From Eubacterium sp. (lineage in GTDB: Bacteria; Bacillota_A; Clostridia; Lachnospirales; Lachnospiraceae): 5,680 nucleotides of DNA. Positions within the stretch are counted from its first letter, which is position 1. Each line of letters begins with the position of its first letter. This document shows positions 1 to 5,680 of the stretch, one piece after another. Position numbers and translations under genes: made by a program. The stretch covers positions 1-5,680 of the forward strand of contig JAFVEX010000069.1 in the NCBI GenBank assembly GCA_017475785.1, in the 5' to 3' direction. The notes beneath the pieces were generated by a model. It had not been told where the DNA came from. It saw nothing but the letters and a program-made list of their open reading frames with translations, and ran no database searches.

Positions 1-235
1 CTTCTTCAGCCTGTCTCAGCAGCTGTCCCGCCTTCTCGTAAACCTCAGGCGCGTAGATATCCTGCCCCTCCGGAAACGCGGTCTCTGCCCGGTCTATGCG
101 GAGGAAGGAAAGCGGCGCGCCGGCGACTGCTTCGCGCGCCTCCTGGCTGCTGTATACATCATAGGGAAGCGCAGCGACCTGCGCCGCGGTCTCTCTTGTG
201 GGCCGCAATGCTTTAAATGGTCTGATCCTGGCCAT
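1..235 (-). CDS. DUF1015 family protein, N-terminal 78 residues (3' end beyond window)
   Basis: This is a partial gene: an ATG at 235-233 opens a frame that stays open to the left edge, giving 78 whole codons. The protein begins MARIRPFKALRPTRE and continues with VAALPYDVYSSQEAREAV and then PLSFLRIDRAE. These match my memory of the N-terminus of the DUF1015 family (Pfam PF06245, COG4198), with its 'PFKALRP', 'PYDV' and 'SFLRID' segments. The family is soluble, about 400 residues long and has no established biochemical role. There is no signal peptide or membrane segment in the visible part. The start is supported by a GAGGAG Shine-Dalgarno sequence 6 nt upstream. The gene follows serA by 28 bp with no terminator between, so it is probably cotranscribed. 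A DUF1015 gene directly after serC-serA is a recurring arrangement in Clostridia as I recall it, which hints at a role in serine metabolism, but that role is inference. Confidence 0.85.
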   Translation of the reverse strand, partial: MARIRPFKALRPTRETAAQVAALPYDVYSSQEAREAVAGAPLSFLRIDRAETAFPEGQDIYAPEVYEKAGQLLRQAEE

Positions 236-241
236 GTGTAT

Positions 242-247
242 CTCCTC
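242..247 (-). promoter_or_regulatory. Ribosome binding site of the DUF1015 gene
   Basis: On the minus strand GAGGAG lies 6 nt before the ATG at 235-233. It sits in the 28-bp gap after the serA stop and fixes the start of the DUF1015 frame. Confidence 0.75.
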
Positions 248-263
248 GTTTTTAAGCTTTCTG

Positions 264-1427
264 TTATTTGACGACGCGCGCGCGGAGAACAGCCTCGCTC
301 GCCGTCAGATTCTGCAGTAGCTCAGGTGTCGCGGGCGACTGCAGATCCAGCATGGTGTAGGCGTACTCTCCCTTGCTCTTGTTCTTCTTGTCGGGGATGT
401 TGATTCCCGCGTCGCTGATAATTTTGGTAAATTGTGTAATCATACCCGGGAGATTCAGATGGCAGACCGTCACGCGTCCCGCAGACTGGCATCTTCCCAT
501 GTCGCAGTTCGGGTAGTTAACGGAATTCCGGATGTTTCCATTCTCCATGAAATCGCGGAGTTCTTTTACCGCCGCAAGCGCGCAGTTATCCTCGGACTCC
601 TGTGTGGAGGCGCCAAGATGCGGCAGCACGATCGTTCCTTCAACACCTGCCACATTGGGATTCGGGAAATCTGAGACATACTTTCTGATCTTTTTCGCGC
701 GCAGCGCTTCCAGCAGCGCGTTCTCGTCAATCAGAATGTCTCTTGCAAAATTCAGCACGACGACGCCCTCTTTCATGGTTTCAATCGCGTGCCGGTCGAT
801 CATGCCGCGCGTGCTTTCGAGCAGCGGCACATGAATCGTGACAAAATCACAGTCGCGGTAAAGCTGGTCGATCTCCTTGACGTGGTGAACCGACCTGGAC
901 AGATTCCAGGCGGCGTCCACCGAAATATAAGGATCATAACCATACACGTCCATGCCGAGATGGACGGCCGCGTTCGCGACCATCTGTCCGATCGCGCCCA
1001 GGCCGATGATTCCAAGCTTCTTTCCGCTGATCTCAGAGCCGGCGAACTGCTTTTTCTGTTTTTCCGCGAGCTTCGCAACATCTTCGTTGCCGCGCTGCGC
1101 GCGCACCCACTCGTAGCCTCCGATGATGTCGCGGGAAGCCAGCAGCATGCCCGCCAGAACTAGCTCCTTAACGCCGTTTGCGTTCGCTCCGGGCGTGTTA
1201 AAAACAATAATGCCTTTCTTCGCGCATTCCTCTATCGGAATATTGTTGACGCCCGCGCCTGCGCGCGCGATGGCAACAAGGCGGCTGTGCAGATCCTCCG
1301 GCTGGATTTTCGCGCTTCTGACCAGAATCGCGTCGGCGCCTTCTGCCTTATCGGTCATGATATAGTTTCCGTCGAAAAACGAAATGCCGACGTTGGAAAT
1401 CGGATTGAGGCAGTGATAGTAAAACAT
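264..1427 (-). CDS. serA: D-3-phosphoglycerate dehydrogenase, short ACT-domain type
   Basis: This cytosolic enzyme oxidises 3-phosphoglycerate to 3-phosphohydroxypyruvate with NAD, the first step of serine synthesis. The 387-residue protein has an N-terminal substrate-domain half (about 1-100) with RAGAGVNNIP (55-64) and NTPGANANGVKE (77-88). A Rossmann domain follows, with GLGAIG at 142-147 and Asp165 (YGYDPY), the acidic residue expected to hold the NAD ribose. NFARD contains the expected catalytic Arg229 and LPHLGAST the expected His270. A C-terminal ACT domain spans about 318-387. Its His323, Asn325 and Asn343 line up with the E. coli SerA serine-binding residues His344, Asn346 and Asn364, so feedback inhibition by serine is likely. 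The intervening domain of long-type SerA is absent, as in clostridial homologues. The segment that normally carries the catalytic Glu reads DFPNPN, without the usual Glu. The ATG directly follows the serC TAA, with a ribosome binding site inside serC. The DUF1015 gene follows after 28 bp. Confidence 0.96.
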   Translation of the reverse strand: MFYYHCLNPISNVGISFFDGNYIMTDKAEGADAILVRSAKIQPEDLHSRLVAIARAGAGVNNIPIEECAKKGIIVFNTPGANANGVKELVLAGMLLASRDIIGGYEWVRAQRGNEDVAKLAEKQKKQFAGSEISGKKLGIIGLGAIGQMVANAAVHLGMDVYGYDPYISVDAAWNLSRSVHHVKEIDQLYRDCDFVTIHVPLLESTRGMIDRHAIETMKEGVVVLNFARDILIDENALLEALRAKKIRKYVSDFPNPNVAGVEGTIVLPHLGASTQESEDNCALAAVKELRDFMENGNIRNSVNYPNCDMGRCQSAGRVTVCHLNLPGMITQFTKIISDAGINIPDKKNKSKGEYAYTMLDLQSPATPELLQNLTASEAVLRARVVK

Positions 1428-2510
1428 TTATGCATTCTCCTGTTCAAACTCTTTCATAAAGGCAGTCAGTGCTTCGACGCCCTCCAGCGGCATTGCGTTG
1501 TAGATGCTTGCGCGCATGCCGCCCACGCTCCGGTGGCCCTTCAGGTTCACAAAACCTGCTTCTGTTGTTTCTTTCACGAATTTCGCGTCCAGATCGCTGT
1601 CACCGGTCACAAACGGCACATTCATCAGAGAGCGGTCCTTTTTCTCAACGGTTCCGCGGAACATGCTGCTCTGATCGAGATAATCGTAAAGAATGGCTGC
1701 TTTTTTCTCATTGATCTCCTTGCGGACAGCCAGGCCGCCCGTCTTCAGGAGCCACTTGAAGACCTTTCCGCAGATGTAAATGGCGTAGCAGTTCGGCGTA
1801 TTGTACATGGAACGCGCGTCAGCCTGCGTCTTAAACTTCATAATGGTCGGCGTTCCTTCCAGAACGTCATCTGTGATCAGATCTTTTCTGACAATGCTGA
1901 TCACAAGGCCGGCCGGCCCGATGTTTTTCTGCACGCCGCCGTAAACGATGCCGTAATCAGCCACATTGATCGGCTCAGAGAGAAAACAGGAAGAAACATC
2001 GGATACCAGCAGCTTGCCCTTTGTATTCGGCAGGCTGTGATACTTTGTTCCGTAAATGGTGTTGTTTTCACAGATATAGACGTAATCCGCTTCCGGCGTG
2101 ACCGGCAGATCCGAGCAGTCCGGAATGTAAGAAAACATCTTATCCTCAGAGGACGCGATCTTGTTTGCCGTTCCGTAGATGGCGGCTTCCTGCCATGCCT
2201 TTTTCGCCCAGGTTCCTGTGACAATGTAGTCCGCCACCCTGTTTTTCATCAGATTCATGGGGATCTGCGCAAACTGCAGCGTCGCGCCGCCCTGCAGAAA
2301 CAGCACCTGATAGTCCTCGGGAATCTGCAGCAGCTCCCGGAGATCTGCCTCCGCCTCGTCAATGATTTCATCAAACATCTTTGAGCGGTGGCTCATCTCC
2401 ATCACAGACATGCCGCAGCCGCGATAGTTCATCATTTCGTCCTGCGCCTCCAGCAGAACCTCCTCCGGGAGACATGCAGGTCCCGCCGAAAAATTATACA
2501 CTCTGTCCAT
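1428..2510 (-). CDS. serC: Phosphoserine aminotransferase
   Basis: This PLP enzyme transfers the amino group of glutamate to 3-phosphohydroxypyruvate, giving phosphoserine, the second step of serine synthesis; it acts in the cytosol. The 360-residue length is normal for the family. It opens with YNFSAGPACLPEEVL, the typical SerC start. Residues at family positions include His41-Arg42 (SHRSKMF), Trp101, Thr151 (NNTIYG), Asp171 (SDVSSCF), Gln194 and the Schiff-base Lys195 (GGVQKNIGPAG), and His326-Arg327 (KGHRSVGGMR). All match the E. coli SerC spacing closely. The GGATLQF segment (74-80) has Thr77 where the E. coli enzyme has Arg77, resembling the Bacillus-type GGASLQF variant as I recall it. 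The start is fixed by a perfect AGGAGG 4 nt upstream. The gene abuts serA with no intervening base and follows ilvB after 83 bp. Some SerC enzymes also act on 3-hydroxy-4-phosphohydroxy-2-oxobutanoate in pyridoxine synthesis; the sequence does not settle that. Confidence 0.97.
   Translation of the reverse strand: MDRVYNFSAGPACLPEEVLLEAQDEMMNYRGCGMSVMEMSHRSKMFDEIIDEAEADLRELLQIPEDYQVLFLQGGATLQFAQIPMNLMKNRVADYIVTGTWAKKAWQEAAIYGTANKIASSEDKMFSYIPDCSDLPVTPEADYVYICENNTIYGTKYHSLPNTKGKLLVSDVSSCFLSEPINVADYGIVYGGVQKNIGPAGLVISIVRKDLITDDVLEGTPTIMKFKTQADARSMYNTPNCYAIYICGKVFKWLLKTGGLAVRKEINEKKAAILYDYLDQSSMFRGTVEKKDRSLMNVPFVTGDSDLDAKFVKETTEAGFVNLKGHRSVGGMRASIYNAMPLEGVEALTAFMKEFEQENA
1436..1442 (-). promoter_or_regulatory. 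Ribosome binding site of serA, inside the end of serC
   Basis: On the minus strand CAGGAGA lies 8-9 nt before the serA ATG (1427-1425). It falls within the last codons of serC. Because the serC TAA (1430-1428) and the serA ATG are directly adjacent, ribosomes finishing serC reach the serA start, which suggests translational coupling. Confidence 0.75.
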
Positions 2511-2514
2511 CTTT

Positions 2515-2520
2515 CCTCCT
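2515..2520 (-). promoter_or_regulatory. Ribosome binding site of serC (perfect AGGAGG)
   Basis: On the minus strand AGGAGG is fully complementary to the 16S rRNA 3' end and is followed by AAAG and then the ATG at 2510-2508. The 4-nt spacer is on the short side, but the match is the strongest in the window and fixes the serC start. Confidence 0.8.
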
Positions 2521-2532
2521 CGTTATGTGAAG

Positions 2533-2562
2533 GCGTGCCGTGCCGGAAACGGCGCAGCAGGC
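2533..2562 (-). other. Imperfect hairpin in the ilvB-serC gap
   Basis: In the minus-strand transcript an inner GCCG/CGGC stem closes a UUUC loop. After a C-A mismatch five more pairs follow (one of them G-U), and after a C-C mismatch two more G-C pairs. It lies 12 nt before the AGGAGG of serC. No U-run follows, so it does not look like an intrinsic terminator. It could be an mRNA processing or stability element between the ilv and ser parts of the transcript, or chance pairing in GC-rich DNA. The complementarity can be read directly; any role is inference. Confidence 0.4.
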
Positions 2563-2593
2563 GCATCACTGCAATTCTTTATAATTTAACTGT

Positions 2594-4276
2594 TTATGCC
2601 TTCTGCATCTTTGCGAGATCTCTGGCGTCAAACACTTCGCTGTTCGCCTTGCCCGCCGGGATCATCGGAAATACTTTGTCATCCTCTTCTATCACACATT
2701 CGATGACAGCCGGTTTTCCCTCCGCAATTACCTTGCGCAGAATGACCGGGAACTCCTCCGGCGTGGTGACGCGGTAGCCTGCGGCACCCATTCCCTCTGC
2801 CACCTTCGGAATGTCCAGACAGTCCTTCAGAATCGTGTGGGAATAATGCCGGTTGTAAAACAGCTCCTGCCACTGGTGCACCATGCCGAGCACATGATTG
2901 TTGATGATAATTTCGATCACCGGAAGCTCGTTTCTGGTCATCGTCAGCGTCTCGTTCATGTTCATGCGGAAGCAGCCGTCACCCGAAATGTTGATAACCG
3001 TCTTTTCGGGACAGCCGATTTTTGCCCCGATCGCCGCGCCCAGGCCAAATCCCATGGTGCCGAGGCCGCCGGACGACAGGAATGTCCGCGGCTTTGTGTA
3101 CTGATAGTGCTGCGCCGCCCACATCTGATGCTGCCCGACGTCTGTGCAGATCAAAGCGTTTCCTTCCGTGACACGGTAAATCTGATCAATGATATACGGC
3201 GCGTTCAGCGTATCTGTGCGGATCGAAGTATCCTCCAGCTGCTTCTTCTCCTCAACCTCCTGAAGCCAGGCATCATTCTTCTTTTCTCCGATGAGCGGAA
3301 GGAGCTTCTCCAGCACCAGCTTTACATCTCCGGTCACACTCGCGTCCACGACGACGTTCTTATTGATCTCCGCGGGATCGATGTCGATCTGCAGGATCTT
3401 TGCCTGTCTGGCAAATTTCTTCGGATTGCCGACACAGCGGTCTGAGAAACGGGATCCGATCGCGATGAACAGATCACATGCGTTTGTGGAAAGGTTTGAA
3501 ACCTTCGTCCCGTGCATGCCGAGCATGCCGATATAGAGGTCATCTGTCTGCGGAAAAACGCCCTGCGCCATCAGTGTGTCGCAGACGGGCGCGTTAATTT
3601 TATGCGCAAAATCACTGACCTCCTGCGCCGCGCCGGATATCACGGCGCCCCCGCCGACGAAAATCATCGGCTTTTTCGCGCGGTTGATCATTTCCACGGC
3701 CTTTTCCAGCTCTGTGTCGGAGATCTCCGGAAGTGGCTCCGCCTCCGCGGGAGGCGCAGGCTTAAAGCTGCACTTCGCGGCTGTCACATCTTTGGTCACG
3801 TCCACCAGCACCGGGCCTGGCCTGCCGCTCTTCGCGATCACAAACGCGCGGCGTACAGCGTCCGCAAGCTTCGTGACATCTTTTACGATCATGCTGTATT
3901 TTGTGACGGGCATTGTCACGCCGGCGATATCAATCTCCTGAAAGCTGTCTTTTCCAAGTGCGGCTTTGCCGACGTTTGCGGTAATCGCCACGACCGGGAC
4001 GGAATCCATATAAGCCGTCGCGATGCCGGTGACCAGATTGGTCGCGCCAGGTCCGCTGGTCGCGAAACAGACACCGACCTTACCAGTCGCGCGGGCGTAG
4101 CCGTCTGCCGCGTGAGACGCGCCCTGCTCATGAGATGTCAGGACATGCCTAATCTCCGGATGGTTATACAGCGCGTCGTACAGATTCAGAATCGCGCCGC
4201 CCGGATATCCGAAAACAGTGTCAACTCCCTGTTCTTTCAAGCATTCAATGATTATTTCAGATCCATTCAGCTGCAT
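2594..4276 (-). CDS. ilvB: Acetolactate (acetohydroxyacid) synthase, large catalytic subunit
   Basis: This ThDP enzyme condenses two pyruvates to acetolactate, or pyruvate with 2-oxobutyrate to acetohydroxybutyrate, the first common step of branched-chain amino acid synthesis. The 560-residue length is typical. The N-terminal ThDP (PYR) domain carries FGYPGGAIL and the catalytic Glu50 in SHEQGASHAADGYAR. The central domain has GSRFSDR (274-280), a variant of the RFDDR motif that marks FAD-containing anabolic enzymes rather than catabolic AlsS. The C-terminal ThDP (PP) domain has GDG (432-434) through Asn459-Asn460, the Mg-ThDP motif. Trp469 in HQWQELFY corresponds to the Trp that favours 2-oxobutyrate in E. 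coli enzymes. Residues 100-103 read ANVG where plant and E. coli enzymes have GQVP, a region that contacts sulfonylurea herbicides. The start has GGGAGG 8 nt upstream, 15 bp after ilvD. No regulatory subunit gene ilvN follows; the next gene is serC. Confidence 0.96.
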   Translation of the reverse strand: MQLNGSEIIIECLKEQGVDTVFGYPGGAILNLYDALYNHPEIRHVLTSHEQGASHAADGYARATGKVGVCFATSGPGATNLVTGIATAYMDSVPVVAITANVGKAALGKDSFQEIDIAGVTMPVTKYSMIVKDVTKLADAVRRAFVIAKSGRPGPVLVDVTKDVTAAKCSFKPAPPAEAEPLPEISDTELEKAVEMINRAKKPMIFVGGGAVISGAAQEVSDFAHKINAPVCDTLMAQGVFPQTDDLYIGMLGMHGTKVSNLSTNACDLFIAIGSRFSDRCVGNPKKFARQAKILQIDIDPAEINKNVVVDASVTGDVKLVLEKLLPLIGEKKNDAWLQEVEEKKQLEDTSIRTDTLNAPYIIDQIYRVTEGNALICTDVGQHQMWAAQHYQYTKPRTFLSSGGLGTMGFGLGAAIGAKIGCPEKTVINISGDGCFRMNMNETLTMTRNELPVIEIIINNHVLGMVHQWQELFYNRHYSHTILKDCLDIPKVAEGMGAAGYRVTTPEEFPVILRKVIAEGKPAVIECVIEEDDKVFPMIPAGKANSEVFDARDLAKMQKA

Positions 4277-4284
4277 GATATATT

Positions 4285-4290
4285 CCTCCC
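4285..4290 (-). promoter_or_regulatory. Ribosome binding site of ilvB
   Basis: On the minus strand GGGAGG lies 8 nt before the ilvB ATG (4276-4274). It fills most of the 15-bp gap after the ilvD TAA, which leaves no room for a separate promoter or terminator. Confidence 0.75.
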
Positions 4291-4291
4291 G

Positions 4292-5680
4292 TTACGAAAG
4301 CAGAATCGCGCCGCGGTTCGCGCTTGTAACCATTTTCGCGTAACGTGCCAGATAGCCGGTCGTGACATTCGGCTCCTTCGGCTGCCAGTTTTCTCTGCGC
4401 CGCGCGAGCTCCTCGTCGCTCACCAGAAGTTCCAGTGTGTAATTCGGGATGTCGATCCGGATGATATCGCCTTCCTCCACCAGCGCGATCGGGCCGCCGA
4501 CAGCCGCCTCCGGGCTGACATGTCCGATGGACGCGCCGCGGGAGGCGCCGGAAAACCTGCCGTCCGTGATCAGTGCCACGCTGCTGCCAAGTCCCATGCC
4601 CGCGATCGCGGATGTCGGGTTCAGCATCTCACGCATGCCGGGACCTCCCTTCGGACCCTCATAGCGGATGACAACAACATCGCCAGAAACGATTTTCCCG
4701 CCCTTGATGGCGTCGATGGCGTCTTCCTCACAGTCAAATACACGCGCAGGTCCCTCATGAACCATCATCTCCGGCACAACTGCCGAGCGCTTAACCACGC
4801 AGGTATCCGGCGCAAGATTTCCCTTCAGGACAGCAATGCCGCCGGTCCGCATATACGGATTGTCCACATGACGGATTACCTCCGGGTCACGGTTAACTGC
4901 ACCGGCAATATTTTCACCGACCGTTTTTCCCGTTACGGTCATGCAGTCCAGATTCAGAAGGTTCAGGGACGCAAGCTCATTCATGACCGCGTAGATTCCG
5001 CCGGCCTCATTGAGTTCTTCCATATAATGATCCCCTGCCGGAGCAAGATGGCAGAGATTCGGCGTCTTCTCGCTGAGCTCATTGGCCATCTCAACCTCAA
5101 AGTCAAAGCCCGCCTCGTGCGCGATTGCCGGAAGGTGAAGCATCGTATTCGTAGAGCATCCAAGCGCCATATCAACCGTGAGCGCATTGATAAACGCTTC
5201 CTTTGTCATGATGTCAGACGGACGGATGTTTTTCTCCAGCAGTTCCATGACCTTCATACCGGCATGCTTCGCCAGTTTGATGCGCGCGGAGTAAACCGCC
5301 GGGATCGTGCCGTTTCCGCCCAGGCCCATGCCGAGTACCTCTGTCAGGCAGTTCATGCTGTTCGCGGTATACATGCCGGAGCAGGAACCGCAGGTCGGAC
5401 ATGCGTTCTCCTCAAAATTGCGGACATCGTCTTCTGTCATGGTGCCTGCGACATAGGAACCGACCGCCTCAAACATAGAGGACAGGCTGCGCTTTCTGCC
5501 TCTGACATGTCCTGCAAGCATCGGACCGCCGCTGATAAACACCGTCGGCACGTTGATTCTTGCCGCGGCCATCAGCATTCCCGGAACAACCTTGTCGCAG
5601 TTCGGGATCATGACCAGCGCGTCAAATTTGTGCGCCATCGCCATGCATTCCGTCGAGTCGCAGATCAGGTCTCTCGTGAC
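4292..5680 (-). CDS. ilvD: Dihydroxy-acid dehydratase, C-terminal 462 residues (5' end beyond window)
   Basis: This iron-sulfur enzyme dehydrates 2,3-dihydroxy-isovalerate and its methylvalerate homologue to the 2-oxo acids, the third common step of valine/leucine/isoleucine synthesis. The frame is open to the right edge. The 12 codons before the first in-window ATG (5644-5642) encode [12 protein letters not shown], which is conserved IlvD sequence, so that ATG is internal and the true start lies outside. Full-length enzymes are about 550-560 residues, so roughly 95 are missing. In visible numbering, PNCDK holds Cys28, [14 protein letters not shown] holds Cys97 and Cys100, and NLCHLAP holds Cys210. 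These are cluster-ligand candidates of the kind seen in the oxygen-sensitive [4Fe-4S] E. coli enzyme. [16 protein letters not shown] and [13 protein letters not shown] (with the expected catalytic Ser at 377) are family signatures. It is followed by ilvB after 15 bp. Confidence 0.96.
   Translation of the reverse strand, partial: VTRDLICDSTECMAMAHKFDALVMIPNCDKVVPGMLMAAARINVPTVFISGGPMLAGHVRGRKRSLSSMFEAVGSYVAGTMTEDDVRNFEENACPTCGSCSGMYTANSMNCLTEVLGMGLGGNGTIPAVYSARIKLAKHAGMKVMELLEKNIRPSDIMTKEAFINALTVDMALGCSTNTMLHLPAIAHEAGFDFEVEMANELSEKTPNLCHLAPAGDHYMEELNEAGGIYAVMNELASLNLLNLDCMTVTGKTVGENIAGAVNRDPEVIRHVDNPYMRTGGIAVLKGNLAPDTCVVKRSAVVPEMMVHEGPARVFDCEEDAIDAIKGGKIVSGDVVVIRYEGPKGGPGMREMLNPTSAIAGMGLGSSVALITDGRFSGASRGASIGHVSPEAAVGGPIALVEEGDIIRIDIPNYTLELLVSDEELARRRENWQPKEPNVTTGYLARYAKMVTSANRGAILLS

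Noticed and set aside
1258..1270. Alternating CG runs in serA (also near 273-282 and 1096-1105) as Z-DNA or a repeat element
   Set aside because: They are short runs explained by GCG and CGC codons for Ala and Arg in GC-rich coding sequence; the surrounding sequence is not repeated.
1287..2384. A 365-codon open frame on the plus strand, antisense to serC
   Set aside because: It overlaps serC almost completely, has no recognisable domain and a composition heavy in Arg, His and Cys. Long antisense frames are expected opposite GC-rich coding sequence. serC is unambiguous by motifs.
2533..2562. Intrinsic terminator between ilvB and serC
   Set aside because: The hairpin is interrupted by mismatches and is followed by UUCACAUAACG rather than a U-run.
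2575..2600. A sigma-A promoter for serC using the TATAAA-like sequence just after the ilvB stop
   Set aside because: About 17 nt upstream of the TATAAA the sequence reads GCAGAA, which is unlike TTGACA. AT-rich bases around a stop codon are not enough support.
2837..3445. A 202-codon open frame on the plus strand within ilvB
   Set aside because: It is antisense to the conserved PP and central domains of IlvB, has no recognisable motifs and is not needed to explain any gap.
4292..5644. ilvD as a complete 450-residue gene starting at the first in-window ATG
   Set aside because: The upstream in-frame codons encode conserved IlvD sequence ([12 protein letters not shown]) and the frame is open to the edge, so this Met is internal.

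Overview
The window is one gene-dense stretch of bacterial chromosome in which every supported gene reads on the minus strand. In transcription order it holds: the 3' part of ilvD (dihydroxy-acid dehydratase, cut by the right edge), ilvB (acetolactate synthase large subunit), serC (phosphoserine aminotransferase), serA (phosphoglycerate dehydrogenase), and the first 78 codons of a DUF1015-family gene (cut by the left edge). Gaps are 15, 83, 0 and 28 bp, each gene has a strong Shine-Dalgarno sequence, and no intrinsic terminator is visible. This looks like a single ilvD-ilvB-serC-serA-DUF1015 transcription unit whose promoter lies beyond the right edge.

The proteins resemble Bacillota, class Clostridia, most likely a Lachnospiraceae-type gut anaerobe. 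Reasons are the short SerA (387 aa) with a single C-terminal ACT domain, the serC-serA-DUF1015 order, the IlvB variant with an NVG..LGKDSFQE loop, and AGGAGG-type ribosome binding sites. Base composition is rather GC-rich for that group, with many GCG, GCC and CGC codons. This assignment comes from remembered family features, not a search.

Region by region: 1-235 is the DUF1015 N-terminus; 236-263 is a short spacer with its ribosome binding site; 264-1427 is serA; 1428-2510 is serC, abutting serA exactly; 2511-2593 is the only sizeable intercistronic gap, with an imperfect hairpin and a perfect AGGAGG; 2594-4276 is ilvB; 4277-4291 is a short spacer; 4292-5680 is ilvD. There is no gene-free stretch over 300 bp. 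I see no tRNA, rRNA, CRISPR array, mobile element or attachment site.

Functionally the unit joins two amino-acid pathways. IlvB and IlvD catalyse the first and third common steps of valine/leucine/isoleucine synthesis. SerA and SerC catalyse the first two steps of serine synthesis from 3-phosphoglycerate. The genes needed to complete both routes (ilvC, ilvE, ilvN, serB) are not visible. This is mainly ordinary core metabolism; I found no clear novel system. The points most worth a second look are the merged operon with its uncharacterised DUF1015 member, atypical active-site residues in SerA and IlvB, and the hairpin ahead of serC.
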